NCBI RefSeq assembly: GCF_046736075.1
Contig: NZ_CP177163.1
Span: 3,596,001 to 3,660,000 of the forward strand
DNA length: 64,000 nt
Direction of reading: 5' to 3'
Origin: Stenotrophomonas sp046736075
GTDB lineage: Bacteria > Pseudomonadota > Gammaproteobacteria > Xanthomonadales > Xanthomonadaceae
The position numbers and the translations under genes were made by a program. Positions 1 to 8,846 of the stretch are shown here, one piece after another. The notes below the pieces were generated by a model. The model ran no database searches. It worked only from the letters and a program-made list of their open reading frames with translations, and was not told the DNA's origin. Numbering within the stretch: the stretch's first letter is position 1; the number at the start of each line of letters is the position of its first letter.

Positions 1-183
1 TTGCTGGCGGCGATGCGCGCCGGCAACCCGCAGGCCGAGGCCGCCGCACGCCTGCTGCGTTCGCTGAAGGTGATCGTCAGCGCGCAGGGCCGCGCGCAGG
101 ACGGTGGCGCGGCCAGCAGTGACCTCAACCGCGCGTTCGGCGACATCGCCGATGCCCTGCAGCAGATGCTGCAGGCGCGCTGA
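1..183 (+). CDS. C-terminal end of a hypothetical protein (5' partial)
   Basis: The reading frame is open from the first base and ends at a TGA at 181-183, so only about the last 60 residues of the protein are visible. The segment is alanine- and leucine-rich and predicted helical, with a final amphipathic stretch ending in QQMLQAR. No domain can be recognised from this piece. It is on the same strand as the TPR-like gene 45 bases downstream and could be co-transcribed with it. That it is coding is inferred from the open frame and GC-rich third positions only. Confidence 0.5.
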   Translation: MLAAMRAGNPQAEAAARLLRSLKVIVSAQGRAQDGGAASSDLNRAFGDIADALQQMLQAR

Positions 184-228
184 CACTCCCTTTCTTCAAC
201 GTTACGCAACACAGGACAGCACGACCGC

Positions 229-2535
229 ATGGATATCTGGAACTGGGTGGAAAAACTGCAGGACGACCTTGGCGAAGCCGGGCAGGCGCAGAGCGCGCAG
301 CTGCTGACGCGCTTGACCGATGAGGTCTGCGAACTGCGCATGGACCGCGTGGACGCCTTGTTGCCCGAAGCGCGTGCGCTGGGCAAGACGCTGGGCAATC
401 CGTGGCTGGAGGTGTTCGTTGGCCATTGGGACATGCGCAACCGCGTTGGCAACCGCCTGGAAGGCGAGTCGGCGCTGGGCGATGCGGTGGCGCTGTTCGA
501 GCGCGCACACCGGGCCGACACGGTGGAGTGCCCGCAGTCGATCTGCGTGACCCAGGACCTGGCGGCCTGCTACGGCAACATCGACGGCCCCGGCTGGGTG
601 CCCGAGCGCATCGAGGTCTGCGAGGAAACGCTGGCGCGGATCAATCCGAGCTGGGCGTGCTTCCAGTGCCTGAGCTGCGAGAAGGCCGATGCGCTGCTCG
701 ACGACGGCAACAGCCAGGGCGCGCTGGATTACCTGGATGTGCAGGCTGGCACCGTGCTGGCGCACGGCGGCAAGGTGTACGACAGCTTCCCGGAAATGCG
801 CATCAAGATCCTGCTCGCCAGCGGCCGCGCGGCCGAGGCGCTGGCGCTGATCGATGTGCGCCAGGCCGAGGTGGACGCCGAAGGTGACTACGAGCCGGCC
901 AACTGCACCATTCCGCGCAAGCTGTCGCGCGCGTGGGCGCTGGCGCAGCTGGGCCGCGACGAGGAGGCGCTGGCATCGCTGGTGCCGTTCAACCAGCTGT
1001 CGCCCAACTACCGTCGCATGTGGGCGCATACCGTGGCGCTGCTGGTGCGCAACGCGCCCGAGCGCAACAGCTGGGATCTGGGCCGCCGCCTCAGCGCGAC
1101 CCTGGCGCATTACGCCGAGGTCGGTGCGCATCGCTTCGTGATCGAGATCGCCGGGCTGTGCGTGGACATGGCGCTGCAGCGTGGCGCGGTGTGGACCGCA
1201 CGTCGCCACCTGGCGCTGGCGAACCAGCACCTGGGCAGCCTGCGCCAGGACCGCGGCGCCAGCGACGCGGTGGCCGCGATGGCCGCTCGCATCGATGCCG
1301 CCCCCAGCGCGGCTGCGTTGCCGGTACCCGCCGAAGGACTGCTCGACTGGCTGGTCGAACAGGGCGAGCAGAGCGATGGGCGCGATCCGGAGCGCGAGGC
1401 GCAGTGGCTGCTGCAGGGCGTGGCGCAGCGTCCCGACGACGCGGCCATGCTGGACGTCGCGGCTTCGGCGCTGAGTGCCTGTGGCGCCGAAGACGAAGCG
1501 GTGGCGCTGTTGTGGGCGTTCGTCGAGCGCCATCCGCATGAGGATGCCGCCCCGGCGTACTCGCTGATGCGCCTGCTGGTGCAGCGCGGCGACCCGGCCG
1601 GGCTGGATCGCCTGGTGCAGCACTACCAGGCGCAGGTGCCGGTGTTCGCGTTGTGGTGCCAGGCGCAGATGGCGCACAAGCTTTCCGATTGGGCTGCGCT
1701 GGAGCAGGCGTGTACCGCGCTGCTGGCGCTGTCGCCGCAGTCGCACGGCGCACGCAACCTGCTGGCGATGGCCCTGATGGCGATGCAGCGCTTCCAGGAC
1801 GCCGCAGGGCAGTACCGTCACCTCACCGAGGTGCTGGACGAGCCGCGCAGCGCGCATTGGGATCACATGACCGCCGCCAGCGCAGCCCGCGACTGGGCGG
1901 CCGTGCGTGGCTCCGCAGCGGCGCTGGGCATGGCGCTGGAGAGCACCGACGGCCCGATCGAGGAATCCCTCGGCTGGGTGATCATCCGCTGCACGGACGG
2001 TAGCGAGCCGATCGAGTACTACGCGCGCCGCACCGGCCCGGTGACCGCGCGGATCGTCGAGAACGCGCCGGCCAACCGTCGCCAGCGCGTGGATGACTGG
2101 GTGGTGTTCGATGCCGAACTGGTGCATCCCGCACCGGAGGACGAGGAAGAGCGCGAGCGCTTCATGCCCACCTATGCCGAGGTCCATCTGCTCGAAAGTG
2201 GTGGCCATGCGGGCAGCTGGCTGGTCGATGGCGTGCACCCCGGTGACGACGCATGGAGCGCCTTCTCCGAGGCGGTGGAGGCCCACGGCTGGAAGCTGTG
2301 GACGCACAGCCCGGACGACTACGAGCTCACCGACGCCGAAGGCGACGGCGCGCCGCTGCCGGGGGTGCTGTTCACCGTCGCGCAGCCGCAGGACCAGCCG
2401 CCACTGGCGTTGCACCGGTTCCTGCTCGACGCGACCGCGCACTGGCCGCATCGGCTGTGCTGGCTGCGCCTGGCCGAAGCCTGCGACCAGGATGAGCAGC
2501 GCCATCTGGACGTGATCGAGCGCTACGGTCTGTAA
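229..2535 (+). CDS. Large TPR-like repeat protein of unknown function
   Basis: A 768-residue soluble protein with no signal peptide or membrane segment. Much of it is built from alanine/leucine-rich helical pairs of the tetratricopeptide type; typical patterns (A-L-G / A-L-x-x-Y spacing) appear around residues 60-100, 210-260 and 410-540. The last 200 residues lose this pattern and are richer in Trp, Asp and Glu (for example DDWVVFDAELVHP), suggesting a separate C-terminal domain. TPR proteins are normally assembly scaffolds, but no partner can be named. The ATG at 229 is preceded by an AGGACAG-like ribosome site. The upstream gene ends 45 bases earlier; the next gene begins 61 bases downstream. 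Confidence 0.75.
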   Translation: MDIWNWVEKLQDDLGEAGQAQSAQLLTRLTDEVCELRMDRVDALLPEARALGKTLGNPWLEVFVGHWDMRNRVGNRLEGESALGDAVALFERAHRADTVECPQSICVTQDLAACYGNIDGPGWVPERIEVCEETLARINPSWACFQCLSCEKADALLDDGNSQGALDYLDVQAGTVLAHGGKVYDSFPEMRIKILLASGRAAEALALIDVRQAEVDAEGDYEPANCTIPRKLSRAWALAQLGRDEEALASLVPFNQLSPNYRRMWAHTVALLVRNAPERNSWDLGRRLSATLAHYAEVGAHRFVIEIAGLCVDMALQRGAVWTARRHLALANQHLGSLRQDRGASDAVAAMAARIDAAPSAAALPVPAEGLLDWLVEQGEQSDGRDPEREAQWLLQGVAQRPDDAAMLDVAASALSACGAEDEAVALLWAFVERHPHEDAAPAYSLMRLLVQRGDPAGLDRLVQHYQAQVPVFALWCQAQMAHKLSDWAALEQACTALLALSPQSHGARNLLAMALMAMQRFQDAAGQYRHLTEVLDEPRSAHWDHMTAASAARDWAAVRGSAAALGMALESTDGPIEESLGWVIIRCTDGSEPIEYYARRTGPVTARIVENAPANRRQRVDDWVVFDAELVHPAPEDEEERERFMPTYAEVHLLESGGHAGSWLVDGVHPGDDAWSAFSEAVEAHGWKLWTHSPDDYELTDAEGDGAPLPGVLFTVAQPQDQPPLALHRFLLDATAHWPHRLCWLRLAEACDQDEQRHLDVIERYGL

Positions 2536-2596
2536 TGACCGGGCCGGGCGTGCCAATGGGGCGCCCGGCCCCCATCGACAGGGAAGGAGATAGAGA

Positions 2597-3070
2597 ATGC
2601 GGATGCCGCAATGGAAGCGGGTGTGTGGAAGCCTGGCGTTGGCGCTGCTGTGCGCGCCGGCGGCGCAGGCCGGGCAGGCGTGCGATGACCCGGTGGCGGT
2701 GGCGCGCCGGTTCCAGCAGGCCAGTGTCGAGGGGCTGCTGGAAACGCCGGCGGCGTTGCTGTCGCCCGGGCTCGGCGCGCTGTTCGCCGGCGAGCGCGAT
2801 TGCCAGGAGCGCGAGCAGGGCATCTGCCATCTCGACAGCGATCCGTGGCTGGATGGCCAGGATGGCGAGATCGACGCGCCGTTCACCTTCGCACGCGTGG
2901 CCGGCAGCGCGGCCGATGTGGCCACGGTGGAGGTGCGTTATGCGGTGTGGGGCGAGCCGTACCGGGTACTGTTGTCGCTACGGCAGCGCAAGGATGGATG
3001 CTGGGGCGTGGACGATATGACCACCCAGCGTGGCAGCCGCCTGCGCGATCGGCTGACCGGACCGCTGTAG
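2597..3070 (+). CDS. Small exported protein of unknown function
   Basis: A 157-residue protein with a classical signal peptide: a basic start, a hydrophobic core (LALALLCAP) and an AQA cleavage site near residue 25. The mature part is about 130 residues, acidic, with paired cysteines (CDD, DCQE, GIC, DGCW) that could form disulfides in the periplasm. The general layout resembles small periplasmic DUF3828-like proteins, but this is only a resemblance of size and style. A GGAAGGAGATAGAG ribosome site supports this start. It ends 4 bases before the convergent CcsA-like gene. Confidence 0.7.
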   Translation: MRMPQWKRVCGSLALALLCAPAAQAGQACDDPVAVARRFQQASVEGLLETPAALLSPGLGALFAGERDCQEREQGICHLDSDPWLDGQDGEIDAPFTFARVAGSAADVATVEVRYAVWGEPYRVLLSLRQRKDGCWGVDDMTTQRGSRLRDRLTGPL

Positions 3071-3074
3071 CCGG

Positions 3075-3869
3075 TCAGCGCGCGTGGCCGAACACCAGTT
3101 CGATCACGAACTGGCTGCCGAAGAACGCCAGCAGCAGCAGGCCCATCGCGGTCAGCGTCCAGTGCACTGCCTTGGCGCCGCGCCAGCCGTAGCGGCGGCG
3201 GCCGATCAGCAGCGTGCCGAACACGATCCACGACAGGATGCTGAGCACGGTCTTGTGCACCAGCTTCTGCGCCAGCAGGTCGTCGACGAACAGCACGCCG
3301 GTGACCAGGGTCAGGGTGAGCAGGGCGAAACCGACGGCAATCACCCGGAACAGCAGGGCTTCCAGGTCGGCCAGTGGCGGCAGCGCACGCAGCCACGGCC
3401 GGAAGTCGCGTCGGCGCAGGGCGCGCTCCTGCAGCCACAGCATGATCGCCAGCAGTGCGGCCACGCTCAGCGTGGCGTAGGCCAGCAGCGCCATCCAGGC
3501 GTGGGTGGCCAGTTGCCAGCCCAGCGGGCGGCTCGGCTCATGGCCGTAGGCGTGGTAGATGCACAGCACCACCGCCGCCATCGGGAACACCAGTACCCCC
3601 AGCGCCGCCATGCGGCCGCGCGCGGCCACCAGCGAGGTCAGCCAGGCCATGCCCAGCCCGACCAGCGACAGGGCCGCGAAGAAGTGCATGTCCGGGCCGC
3701 CGCTGGTGCGCATGGCCACCATCACGTGGTAGCTGCCGTGCAGCAGCATCGCCGGCAGCGCCGGCCACAGCCAGGCCGGCGAGCGGGGGCCGTCATCGCG
3801 GCTCACCGCACGCACCAGCAGGCCGGTGGCGGTCAGGTAGAGCAGGGTCGCGATGAGAACGATTGTCAT
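3075..3869 (-). CDS. CcsA/HemX-like inner membrane protein (YpjD type)
   Basis: A 264-residue integral membrane protein with about eight hydrophobic helices from residue 1 to the C-terminus. Conserved histidines lie at helix edges (MLLHGSYH, LATHAWMAL, LVHKTVL). This is the layout of the cytochrome c assembly CcsA/HemX superfamily, whose members handle heme or stabilise heme-maturation complexes; the YpjD-like member is commonly found next to ffh in gammaproteobacteria, as here. It is transcribed divergently from ffh; 131 bases separate the two start codons. The exact role is not established by the sequence; a cytochrome c function is an inference from the family. Confidence 0.8.
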   Translation of the reverse strand: MTIVLIATLLYLTATGLLVRAVSRDDGPRSPAWLWPALPAMLLHGSYHVMVAMRTSGGPDMHFFAALSLVGLGMAWLTSLVAARGRMAALGVLVFPMAAVVLCIYHAYGHEPSRPLGWQLATHAWMALLAYATLSVAALLAIMLWLQERALRRRDFRPWLRALPPLADLEALLFRVIAVGFALLTLTLVTGVLFVDDLLAQKLVHKTVLSILSWIVFGTLLIGRRRYGWRGAKAVHWTLTAMGLLLLAFFGSQFVIELVFGHAR

Positions 3870-3955
3870 CGTGTCAGTTTCGCATACCCCCGGGATGCTG
3901 GCGATGGCTGCGGCGACAGGCCGCAGCGGCGATCCGGTGGCTTCGACGGACCCGC

Positions 3956-3961
3956 TATACT
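3956..3961 (+). promoter_or_regulatory. Candidate -10 box of the ffh promoter
   Basis: TATACT matches five of six bases of the sigma-70 -10 consensus and lies 39 bases before the ffh ATG. A convincing -35 hexamer at the right distance is not visible. Confidence 0.4.
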
Positions 3962-4000
3962 GTGCGTCTCTTTGTCTTTCGTTCTGAACAGGTTGCCTCC

Positions 4001-5380
4001 ATGTTCGAGTCCCTGACCCAGCGCCTCTCCGGCACCATCGAGCGGCTGCGCGGCCGCGGTCGCCTCACCGAGGAAAACATCCGCGAGGCCACCCGCGAAG
4101 TCCGCATCGCCCTGCTCGAGGCCGACGTCGCCCTGCCGGTCGTTCAGGCCCTGATCGAGCGGATCAAGGTGCGTGCGGTCGGCCAGGAAGTGCTCAAGTC
4201 GCTGACGCCGGGCCAGGCCCTGATCAAGGTGGTGCGCGACGAGCTCACCACGGTGATGGGTTCGGCCGCCTCCGACCTCAACCTCAATGTGCCGGCCCCG
4301 GCGATCATCCTGATGGCCGGCCTGCAGGGCGCGGGCAAGACCACCACGGTGGGCAAGCTTGCCAAGCACCTGAAGGAAAAGCGCAAGAAGAAGGTGATGG
4401 TGGTGTCGGCCGACGTCTACCGTCCGGCCGCGATCGAGCAGCTCAAGACCCTGGCCGACCAGGTGGGTGTGCTGTTCTTCCCGTCCACCGCCGACCAGAA
4501 GCCGGAGGCCATCGTCCGCGCCGCCATCGACGATGCGCGCAAGTCCTTCGTGGACGTGCTGCTGGTCGATACCGCCGGCCGCCTGGCCATCGACGACGCG
4601 ATGATGGCCGAGATCAAGGCCCTGCACGCAGCGGTCAACCCGGCTGAAACGCTGTTCGTGGTCGATGCCATGACCGGCCAGGATGCGGCCAACACCGCCA
4701 AGGCCTTCGGCGAAGCGCTGCCGCTGACCGGCGTGGTGCTGACCAAGACCGACGGCGACGCCCGCGGCGGTGCCGCGCTGAGCGTGCGTTACATCACCGG
4801 CAAGCCGATCAAGTTCGTCGGCGTCAGCGAAAAGCCGGACGGCCTGGATGTGTTCCACCCCGATCGACTGGCCAGCCGCATCCTGGACATGGGCGACGTG
4901 CTGTCGCTGGTGGAACAGGTCGAACAGCAGGTCGACAAGGACAAGGCGGCCAAGCTGGCCGAGAAGGTCGCCAAGGGCAAGAAGTTCGACCTCAACGACA
5001 TGCGCGACCAGCTCGAGCAGATGCAGAACATGGGCGGCATCGGCGGCCTGATGGACAAGCTGCCGGGCCTGGGCCAGATCCCCGAGCACCTCAAGCAGCA
5101 GGTCAGCCAGGGCAAGGAAGTGCCGCGCATGATCGCCATCATCAACTCGATGACCAAGAAGGAACGGCGCAATCCGGGCCTGCTCAACGGCTCGCGCCGC
5201 GCCCGCATCGCCCGCGGTTCCGGCCTGACCCCGGCCGACGTCAACAAGCTCATGAAGCAGTTCCAGCAGATGGAAAAGATGATGAGCAAGATGGCCGGTG
5301 GCGGCATGAAGGGCATGATGCGCAGCATGAAGGGGATGATGGGCGCGATGGGCGGCCGCGGCGGCCTGCCGTTCCGCTGA
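4001..5380 (+). CDS. ffh: Signal recognition particle protein Ffh
   Basis: A 459-residue SRP54-type GTPase, which with 4.5S RNA recognises signal sequences of nascent inner membrane proteins and passes them to FtsY. An N-terminal four-helix domain (MFESLTQRL onward) is followed by the NG GTPase core: G1 GLQGAGKTT near residue 105, DTAGR near 190 and TKTDGDARGG near 247. The final 130 residues form the methionine-rich M domain, ending in repeated KGMM motifs. The frame is open further upstream, but the conserved MFESL start and family length place initiation here, 39 bases after a -10 box. It diverges from the CcsA-like gene. Confidence 0.97.
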   Translation: MFESLTQRLSGTIERLRGRGRLTEENIREATREVRIALLEADVALPVVQALIERIKVRAVGQEVLKSLTPGQALIKVVRDELTTVMGSAASDLNLNVPAPAIILMAGLQGAGKTTTVGKLAKHLKEKRKKKVMVVSADVYRPAAIEQLKTLADQVGVLFFPSTADQKPEAIVRAAIDDARKSFVDVLLVDTAGRLAIDDAMMAEIKALHAAVNPAETLFVVDAMTGQDAANTAKAFGEALPLTGVVLTKTDGDARGGAALSVRYITGKPIKFVGVSEKPDGLDVFHPDRLASRILDMGDVLSLVEQVEQQVDKDKAAKLAEKVAKGKKFDLNDMRDQLEQMQNMGGIGGLMDKLPGLGQIPEHLKQQVSQGKEVPRMIAIINSMTKKERRNPGLLNGSRRARIARGSGLTPADVNKLMKQFQQMEKMMSKMAGGGMKGMMRSMKGMMGAMGGRGGLPFR

Positions 5381-5388
5381 GTGCCCTG

Positions 5389-5416
5389 TGCGCGGCCGGC
5401 CTCCGGGCCCCGCGCA
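5389..5416 (+). terminator. Hairpin after ffh
   Basis: Arms TGCGCGG (5389-5395) and CCGCGCA (5410-5416) enclose a further GGCC/GGGCC pairing. It lies 8 bases after the ffh stop and is followed by CTGTTTC, a poor T-run, so it may be only a weak intrinsic terminator. Confidence 0.4.
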
Positions 5417-5530
5417 GCCTCTGTTTCAACGAAATGTCCGCACGCGTCACCCGCGTGCGCGTTTGCCCCTTGTCAGCGTCTGTGCCGGGTGCTTGACTAG
5501 CCTGCGGTTGAACCTCTCAAAGGAATGCTC

Positions 5531-5965
5531 GTGAACAAGTCGATCGTGGTGGTGGCGCTGGTCCTGGCGCTGACCGCCTGCAAGGACGACACGTCGATGT
5601 CGCAGAAGGCAGGCAGTGCGATCAGCGGCACCGCCGCCGATTTCGTCGCCGGCCTGGGCGAGGGCGTGGACAAGCGCATGAGCGTGACGCTGCAGACCGA
5701 CCCCGGTCTGGCCGCACGCGGCCTGACCGTGACCCAGGGCAAGAGCCGTGGCATGGGCTCCAAGGACGCGGCGGTGTACGTGGTGGCCGACAAGCCGTTC
5801 AAGGGCAAGCTGGTGGCGCGCGCGCTGGATGCCGATGGCACCGAGATCGGCCGGGCCGTTGTCGAAGAAGAATTCGCCGCCGACGACGCGCGCTATGTGA
5901 CCTTCACTTTCAACGAAGAAATGGACAGCCAGCTGGTCCGCACCTACGCGGTGTCGGCGCGCTGA
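5531..5965 (+). CDS. Small lipoprotein of unknown function
   Basis: A 144-residue protein starting at a GTG that sits 6 bases after AAAGGA (5519-5524); an ATG at 5525 abuts that ribosome site and is less likely. The signal peptide (NKSIVVVALVLALTAC) ends in a lipobox LTAC at residues 14-17, predicting lipid attachment at Cys17. The mature domain is mostly beta-type and acidic and contains no recognised motif. It stands alone between ffh and the nitronate monooxygenase gene, 75 bases upstream of the latter's likely start. Confidence 0.7.
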   Translation: MNKSIVVVALVLALTACKDDTSMSQKAGSAISGTAADFVAGLGEGVDKRMSVTLQTDPGLAARGLTVTQGKSRGMGSKDAAVYVVADKPFKGKLVARALDADGTEIGRAVVEEEFAADDARYVTFTFNEEMDSQLVRTYAVSAR

Positions 5966-6040
5966 ATCCTGCCGGCGTGCATGCCGGGCAGGGCGGTGCG
6001 GCGTATGCTGGCCGGGTCTGACCTTACAGGTGCGCCCCGC

Positions 6041-7117
6041 GTGAGTCTTTCGCCGATCCTCGAACGCGCCGACGGTTTCTGTCGGCGTTTTTCATTGCAG
6101 GCCCCGATCCTGCTCGCCCCGATGGCCGGGGCCTGCCCGGTGCCGTTGTCGGCGGCGCTGGCCAGCGCAGGCAGCATGGGCGCGATGGGCGCGGTGCTGT
6201 CCCAGCCGCAGGACATCGTGGCGTGGATGGACGACTTCCGCGCGCAGTCCAGCGGGCCGGCGCAGGTCAATGTCTGGCTTCCCGATCCGCTGCCGGCGCG
6301 CGATGCGGACGGCGAAGCCGCTACGCGCGCCTTCCTGGCGCAGTGGGGCCCGGCGGTGCCGGCCAGTGCCGGTGACGCCGGCCCGGCCGATTTCGATGCC
6401 CAGTTCGACGCGCTGATCCAGGCGCGGCCGGCGGTCGCCTCGACCATCATGGGGGTGTTCTCTGCCGCCCAGGTGCAGCGGCTGAAGGACGTGGGCATTG
6501 CCTGGTTCGCCTGTGCCACGACCCTAGCCGAAGCGCAGGCGGCGCAGGCCGCCGGTGCCGATGCGGTGGTCGCGCAGGGATTTGAAGCCGGTGGCCATCG
6601 CGGCGCGTTCGATCCCGCAGCCGCCGAGCGCCAGCTGGTGGGGCTGTTCGCGCTGCTGCCCCGGTTGGCCGACCACCTGCAGGTGCCGGTGATCGCGGCC
6701 GGCGGCATCGCCGATGGCCGGGGCGTTGCCGCTGCGCTGATGCTGGGCGCCAGCGCGGTGCAGGTGGGCACCGCCTTCCTGCGCACGCCCGAATGCGCGC
6801 TCGATCCGGCCTGGTCGCAGGCGCTGGCCGCAGCCGAACCGGAAGACACCTGGCCGACGCGCGCCTTCAGCGGCCGCCTCGGCCGCGGCCTGGCCACCGC
6901 CTATGTTCGCGCGGCGGCCGCCCCCGACGCACCCGCGCCGCGGCCGTATCCGGTGCAGCGCGGCCTCACCGCGCCGATGCGCGCGCAGGCCAACCGCGAG
7001 CACCGCCTTGACGCGATGCAGGCCTGGGCCGGGCAGTCGGCGTGGATGGCACCGGCGCGCCCGGCGGCCGAGGTGCTCGCGCAGATGTGGGCGCAGGCCC
7101 GGGCGCTGCTGGCATGA
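6041..7117 (+). CDS. Nitronate monooxygenase (2-nitropropane dioxygenase family)
   Basis: A protein of about 358 residues of the FMN-dependent nitronate monooxygenase family, which oxidises alkyl nitronates such as propionate-3-nitronate. Visible family features are the N-terminal PILLAPMAGA motif, the phosphate-binding segment around VIAAGGIADGRG with MLGASAVQVGTAFLRTPE, and the substrate-region motif GFEAGGHRGAF. The frame opens 60 bases earlier, but the GTG at 6041 gives the usual family length and begins just before SPILERADGF. Its stop overlaps the ATG of the aminotransferase gene (ATGA), so the two are likely translationally coupled. Confidence 0.85.
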   Translation: MSLSPILERADGFCRRFSLQAPILLAPMAGACPVPLSAALASAGSMGAMGAVLSQPQDIVAWMDDFRAQSSGPAQVNVWLPDPLPARDADGEAATRAFLAQWGPAVPASAGDAGPADFDAQFDALIQARPAVASTIMGVFSAAQVQRLKDVGIAWFACATTLAEAQAAQAAGADAVVAQGFEAGGHRGAFDPAAAERQLVGLFALLPRLADHLQVPVIAAGGIADGRGVAAALMLGASAVQVGTAFLRTPECALDPAWSQALAAAEPEDTWPTRAFSGRLGRGLATAYVRAAAAPDAPAPRPYPVQRGLTAPMRAQANREHRLDAMQAWAGQSAWMAPARPAAEVLAQMWAQARALLA

Positions 7118-7902
7118 AGCTGTACTGCAACGGCCTGCCCGCCAGTGCCGGCGACCTCGCCGGTGCGCTGACCAACTATGGGCATTTCACCTCGCTGCAG
7201 GTGCGCGACGGTGCCGTGCAGGGGTTGGATCTGCACCTGCAGCGTCTGCAGCAAGGCACTCACGAACTGTTCGGCACCGCGCTCGATACCGCCCAGGTGC
7301 AGGCGTGGATGTGGCATGCGCTGCAGGCCGAGGGCGTGCGTGATGCATCCCTGCGGGTGACGGTGTATTCGCACGCCTTCGATTTCCGCCGGCCGCTGCA
7401 GCCCGTGCCGGTGGACGTGCTGGTGGCGGTGGCCGCGCCGGTGACGTTGCCGGCGGTCTCGCGCTGCCTGCGCACGGTGCGCTACCAGCGCGACCTGCCG
7501 CACCTGAAGCACGTGGGCACGTTCCCGCTGTTCGAGCACCGGCGCGCGGCATTGCAGGCCGGTGCCGACGATGCGCTGTTCGTCGGCGAGGATGGCGCCA
7601 TCAGCGAGGGCACCACCTGGAACATCGCGCTGGTCGCCGGCGAGACGCTGGTGTGGCCGCAGGCGCCGGCGCTGCGCGGCACCCAGGAGCGGCTGCTGCA
7701 GGCGGGGTGGGGCGCGGGCCAGCAGGTCCGGCCGGTTGCGCTGGCGGCGCTGGCCGGCTTTACCGGGGCGTTCGCCTGCAACGCGGTCGGGGTCTGGCCG
7801 ATCGCGCGGATCGATGCGCTGGCGCTGCCGGACTCCGAGGCGCTGTGCGCCCGTGCGCGGGCCGTATTGGCGTCGGTTCCGTGGCAGCCGCTGGCTGGGT
7901 GA
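7114..7902 (+). CDS. Class IV aminotransferase (PabC/IlvE-like)
   Basis: A 262-residue PLP-fold-IV protein. Family features include GHFTSLQVRDG near the N-terminus, the lysine-bearing LPHLKHVG motif (residues 128-135, likely Schiff-base lysine), and DALFVGEDGAISEGTTWNIALV, the phosphate-cup signature of the family. It may be a 4-amino-4-deoxychorismate lyase or an amino acid transaminase; substrate cannot be decided from sequence. The ATG overlaps the stop of the nitronate monooxygenase gene by four bases. It is a little shorter than IlvE and close to PabC length. The next gene, rpsP, has its own promoter. Confidence 0.8.
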   Translation: MKLYCNGLPASAGDLAGALTNYGHFTSLQVRDGAVQGLDLHLQRLQQGTHELFGTALDTAQVQAWMWHALQAEGVRDASLRVTVYSHAFDFRRPLQPVPVDVLVAVAAPVTLPAVSRCLRTVRYQRDLPHLKHVGTFPLFEHRRAALQAGADDALFVGEDGAISEGTTWNIALVAGETLVWPQAPALRGTQERLLQAGWGAGQQVRPVALAALAGFTGAFACNAVGVWPIARIDALALPDSEALCARARAVLASVPWQPLAG

Positions 7903-7946
7903 CGTCCGGGTAAAGGGGCTGTTCAGCTTTTCCGGCCGGCGCAGGC

Positions 7947-7975
7947 TTGGAATGGCCCGGGCGCGCCGCTATAAT
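7947..7975 (+). promoter_or_regulatory. Sigma-70 promoter of the rpsP-rimM-trmD-rplS operon
   Basis: TTGGAA (7947-7952) and a perfect TATAAT (7970-7975) are separated by exactly 17 bases. The predicted start of transcription is near 7982, giving an rpsP leader of about 44 bases. Confidence 0.75.
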
Positions 7976-8025
7976 CGCCGGCTTACCGCGCCATCCTGGC
8001 GACTGGGCAATTGAGGAAACAACAC

Positions 8026-8286
8026 ATGGTCAAGATTCGACTGACCCGCGGCGGCGCCAAGAAGCGTCCGTTCTACCACATCATCGTGACCGACTCGCGC
8101 AGCGCCCGTGACGGCCGCAACATCGAGCGCGTCGGTTACTACAACCCGGTGGCCCAGGGTGCGGAATCCCGCATCGTGCTGGACCTGCCGCTGGTCGACA
8201 AGTGGGTTGCCAACGGCGCCCAGATGACCGACAAGGTCCGCAACCTGTACAAGGAAGCGACCAAGGCCCAGGCCTCCGCGGCCTGA
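8026..8286 (+). CDS. rpsP: 30S ribosomal protein S16
   Basis: An 86-residue protein with the full S16 pattern: MVKIRLTRGGAKKRPFYHI at the start, then DSRSARDGRNIERVGYYNP. S16 binds 16S rRNA early in 30S assembly. The frame starts five codons earlier at a TTG, but TGAGGA at 8012-8017 fits the ATG at 8026. It is the first gene of the conserved rpsP-rimM-trmD-rplS operon, under the promoter at 7947-7975. Confidence 0.98.
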   Translation: MVKIRLTRGGAKKRPFYHIIVTDSRSARDGRNIERVGYYNPVAQGAESRIVLDLPLVDKWVANGAQMTDKVRNLYKEATKAQASAA

Positions 8287-8328
8287 TCCTGAAGGGCCGC
8301 GCCTGCCGCGGCCCATCGGTCTATTCAG

Positions 8329-8841
8329 ATGAAAGATACCGAGCGCCGCATCCTGCTGGGCAGGATTGTCGGCGCTTTTGGTGTGCGAGGCGAGATCAAG
8401 CTCGAGTCCTGGACCGAGCCGCGTACCGCCATCTTCAACTATCAACCCTGGATCCTGCGGTCGCCCGCCGGCCAGGAACGCACCCTGACCGGGGCACGCG
8501 GACGTCAGTCCGGCAAGCATCTGGTCGCGGTGTTCCCCGATGTCACCGACCGCGATGTGGTCGAGTCGATGTACGGGACCGAAGTCTATGTGCCGCGCAG
8601 CGCGCTGCCGCCCCCGAAGGCCGACGAGTATTACTGGGTCGATCTGGAAGGGCTGCAGGTGCGTACCGTCGATGGCGTCGAACTGGGCCGGGTTTCGCAC
8701 CTGTTCTCGACCGGCTCCAACGATGTGGTGGTGGTGCAGGGCGACCGTGAGCGGATGATTCCGTTCGTGCAGCCGGACTTCGTGGTGTCGGTGGATTTCG
8801 AGGCCAACCTGGTCATCGTCGATTGGGATCCGGAGTTCTAG
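8329..8841 (+). CDS. rimM: Ribosome maturation factor RimM
   Basis: A 170-residue protein that binds S19 and helps mature the 3' domain of 16S rRNA. The N-terminal RimM domain carries LGRIVGAFGVRGEIKLESW (about residues 10-28); the C-terminal PRC-barrel half carries DEYYWVDLEGLQV and RMIPFVQPDFVVSVD. Length and both halves match the family. It lies 42 bases after rpsP and 5 bases before trmD, in the usual operon order. Confidence 0.97.
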   Translation: MKDTERRILLGRIVGAFGVRGEIKLESWTEPRTAIFNYQPWILRSPAGQERTLTGARGRQSGKHLVAVFPDVTDRDVVESMYGTEVYVPRSALPPPKADEYYWVDLEGLQVRTVDGVELGRVSHLFSTGSNDVVVVQGDRERMIPFVQPDFVVSVDFEANLVIVDWDPEF

Positions 8842-8846
8842 TCCGG

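Noticed and set aside
5491..5521. TTGACT (5493-5498) as -35 box of the small lipoprotein gene
   Set aside because: A -10 box 17 bases on would overlap the ribosome site and reads CTCAAA, which does not fit.
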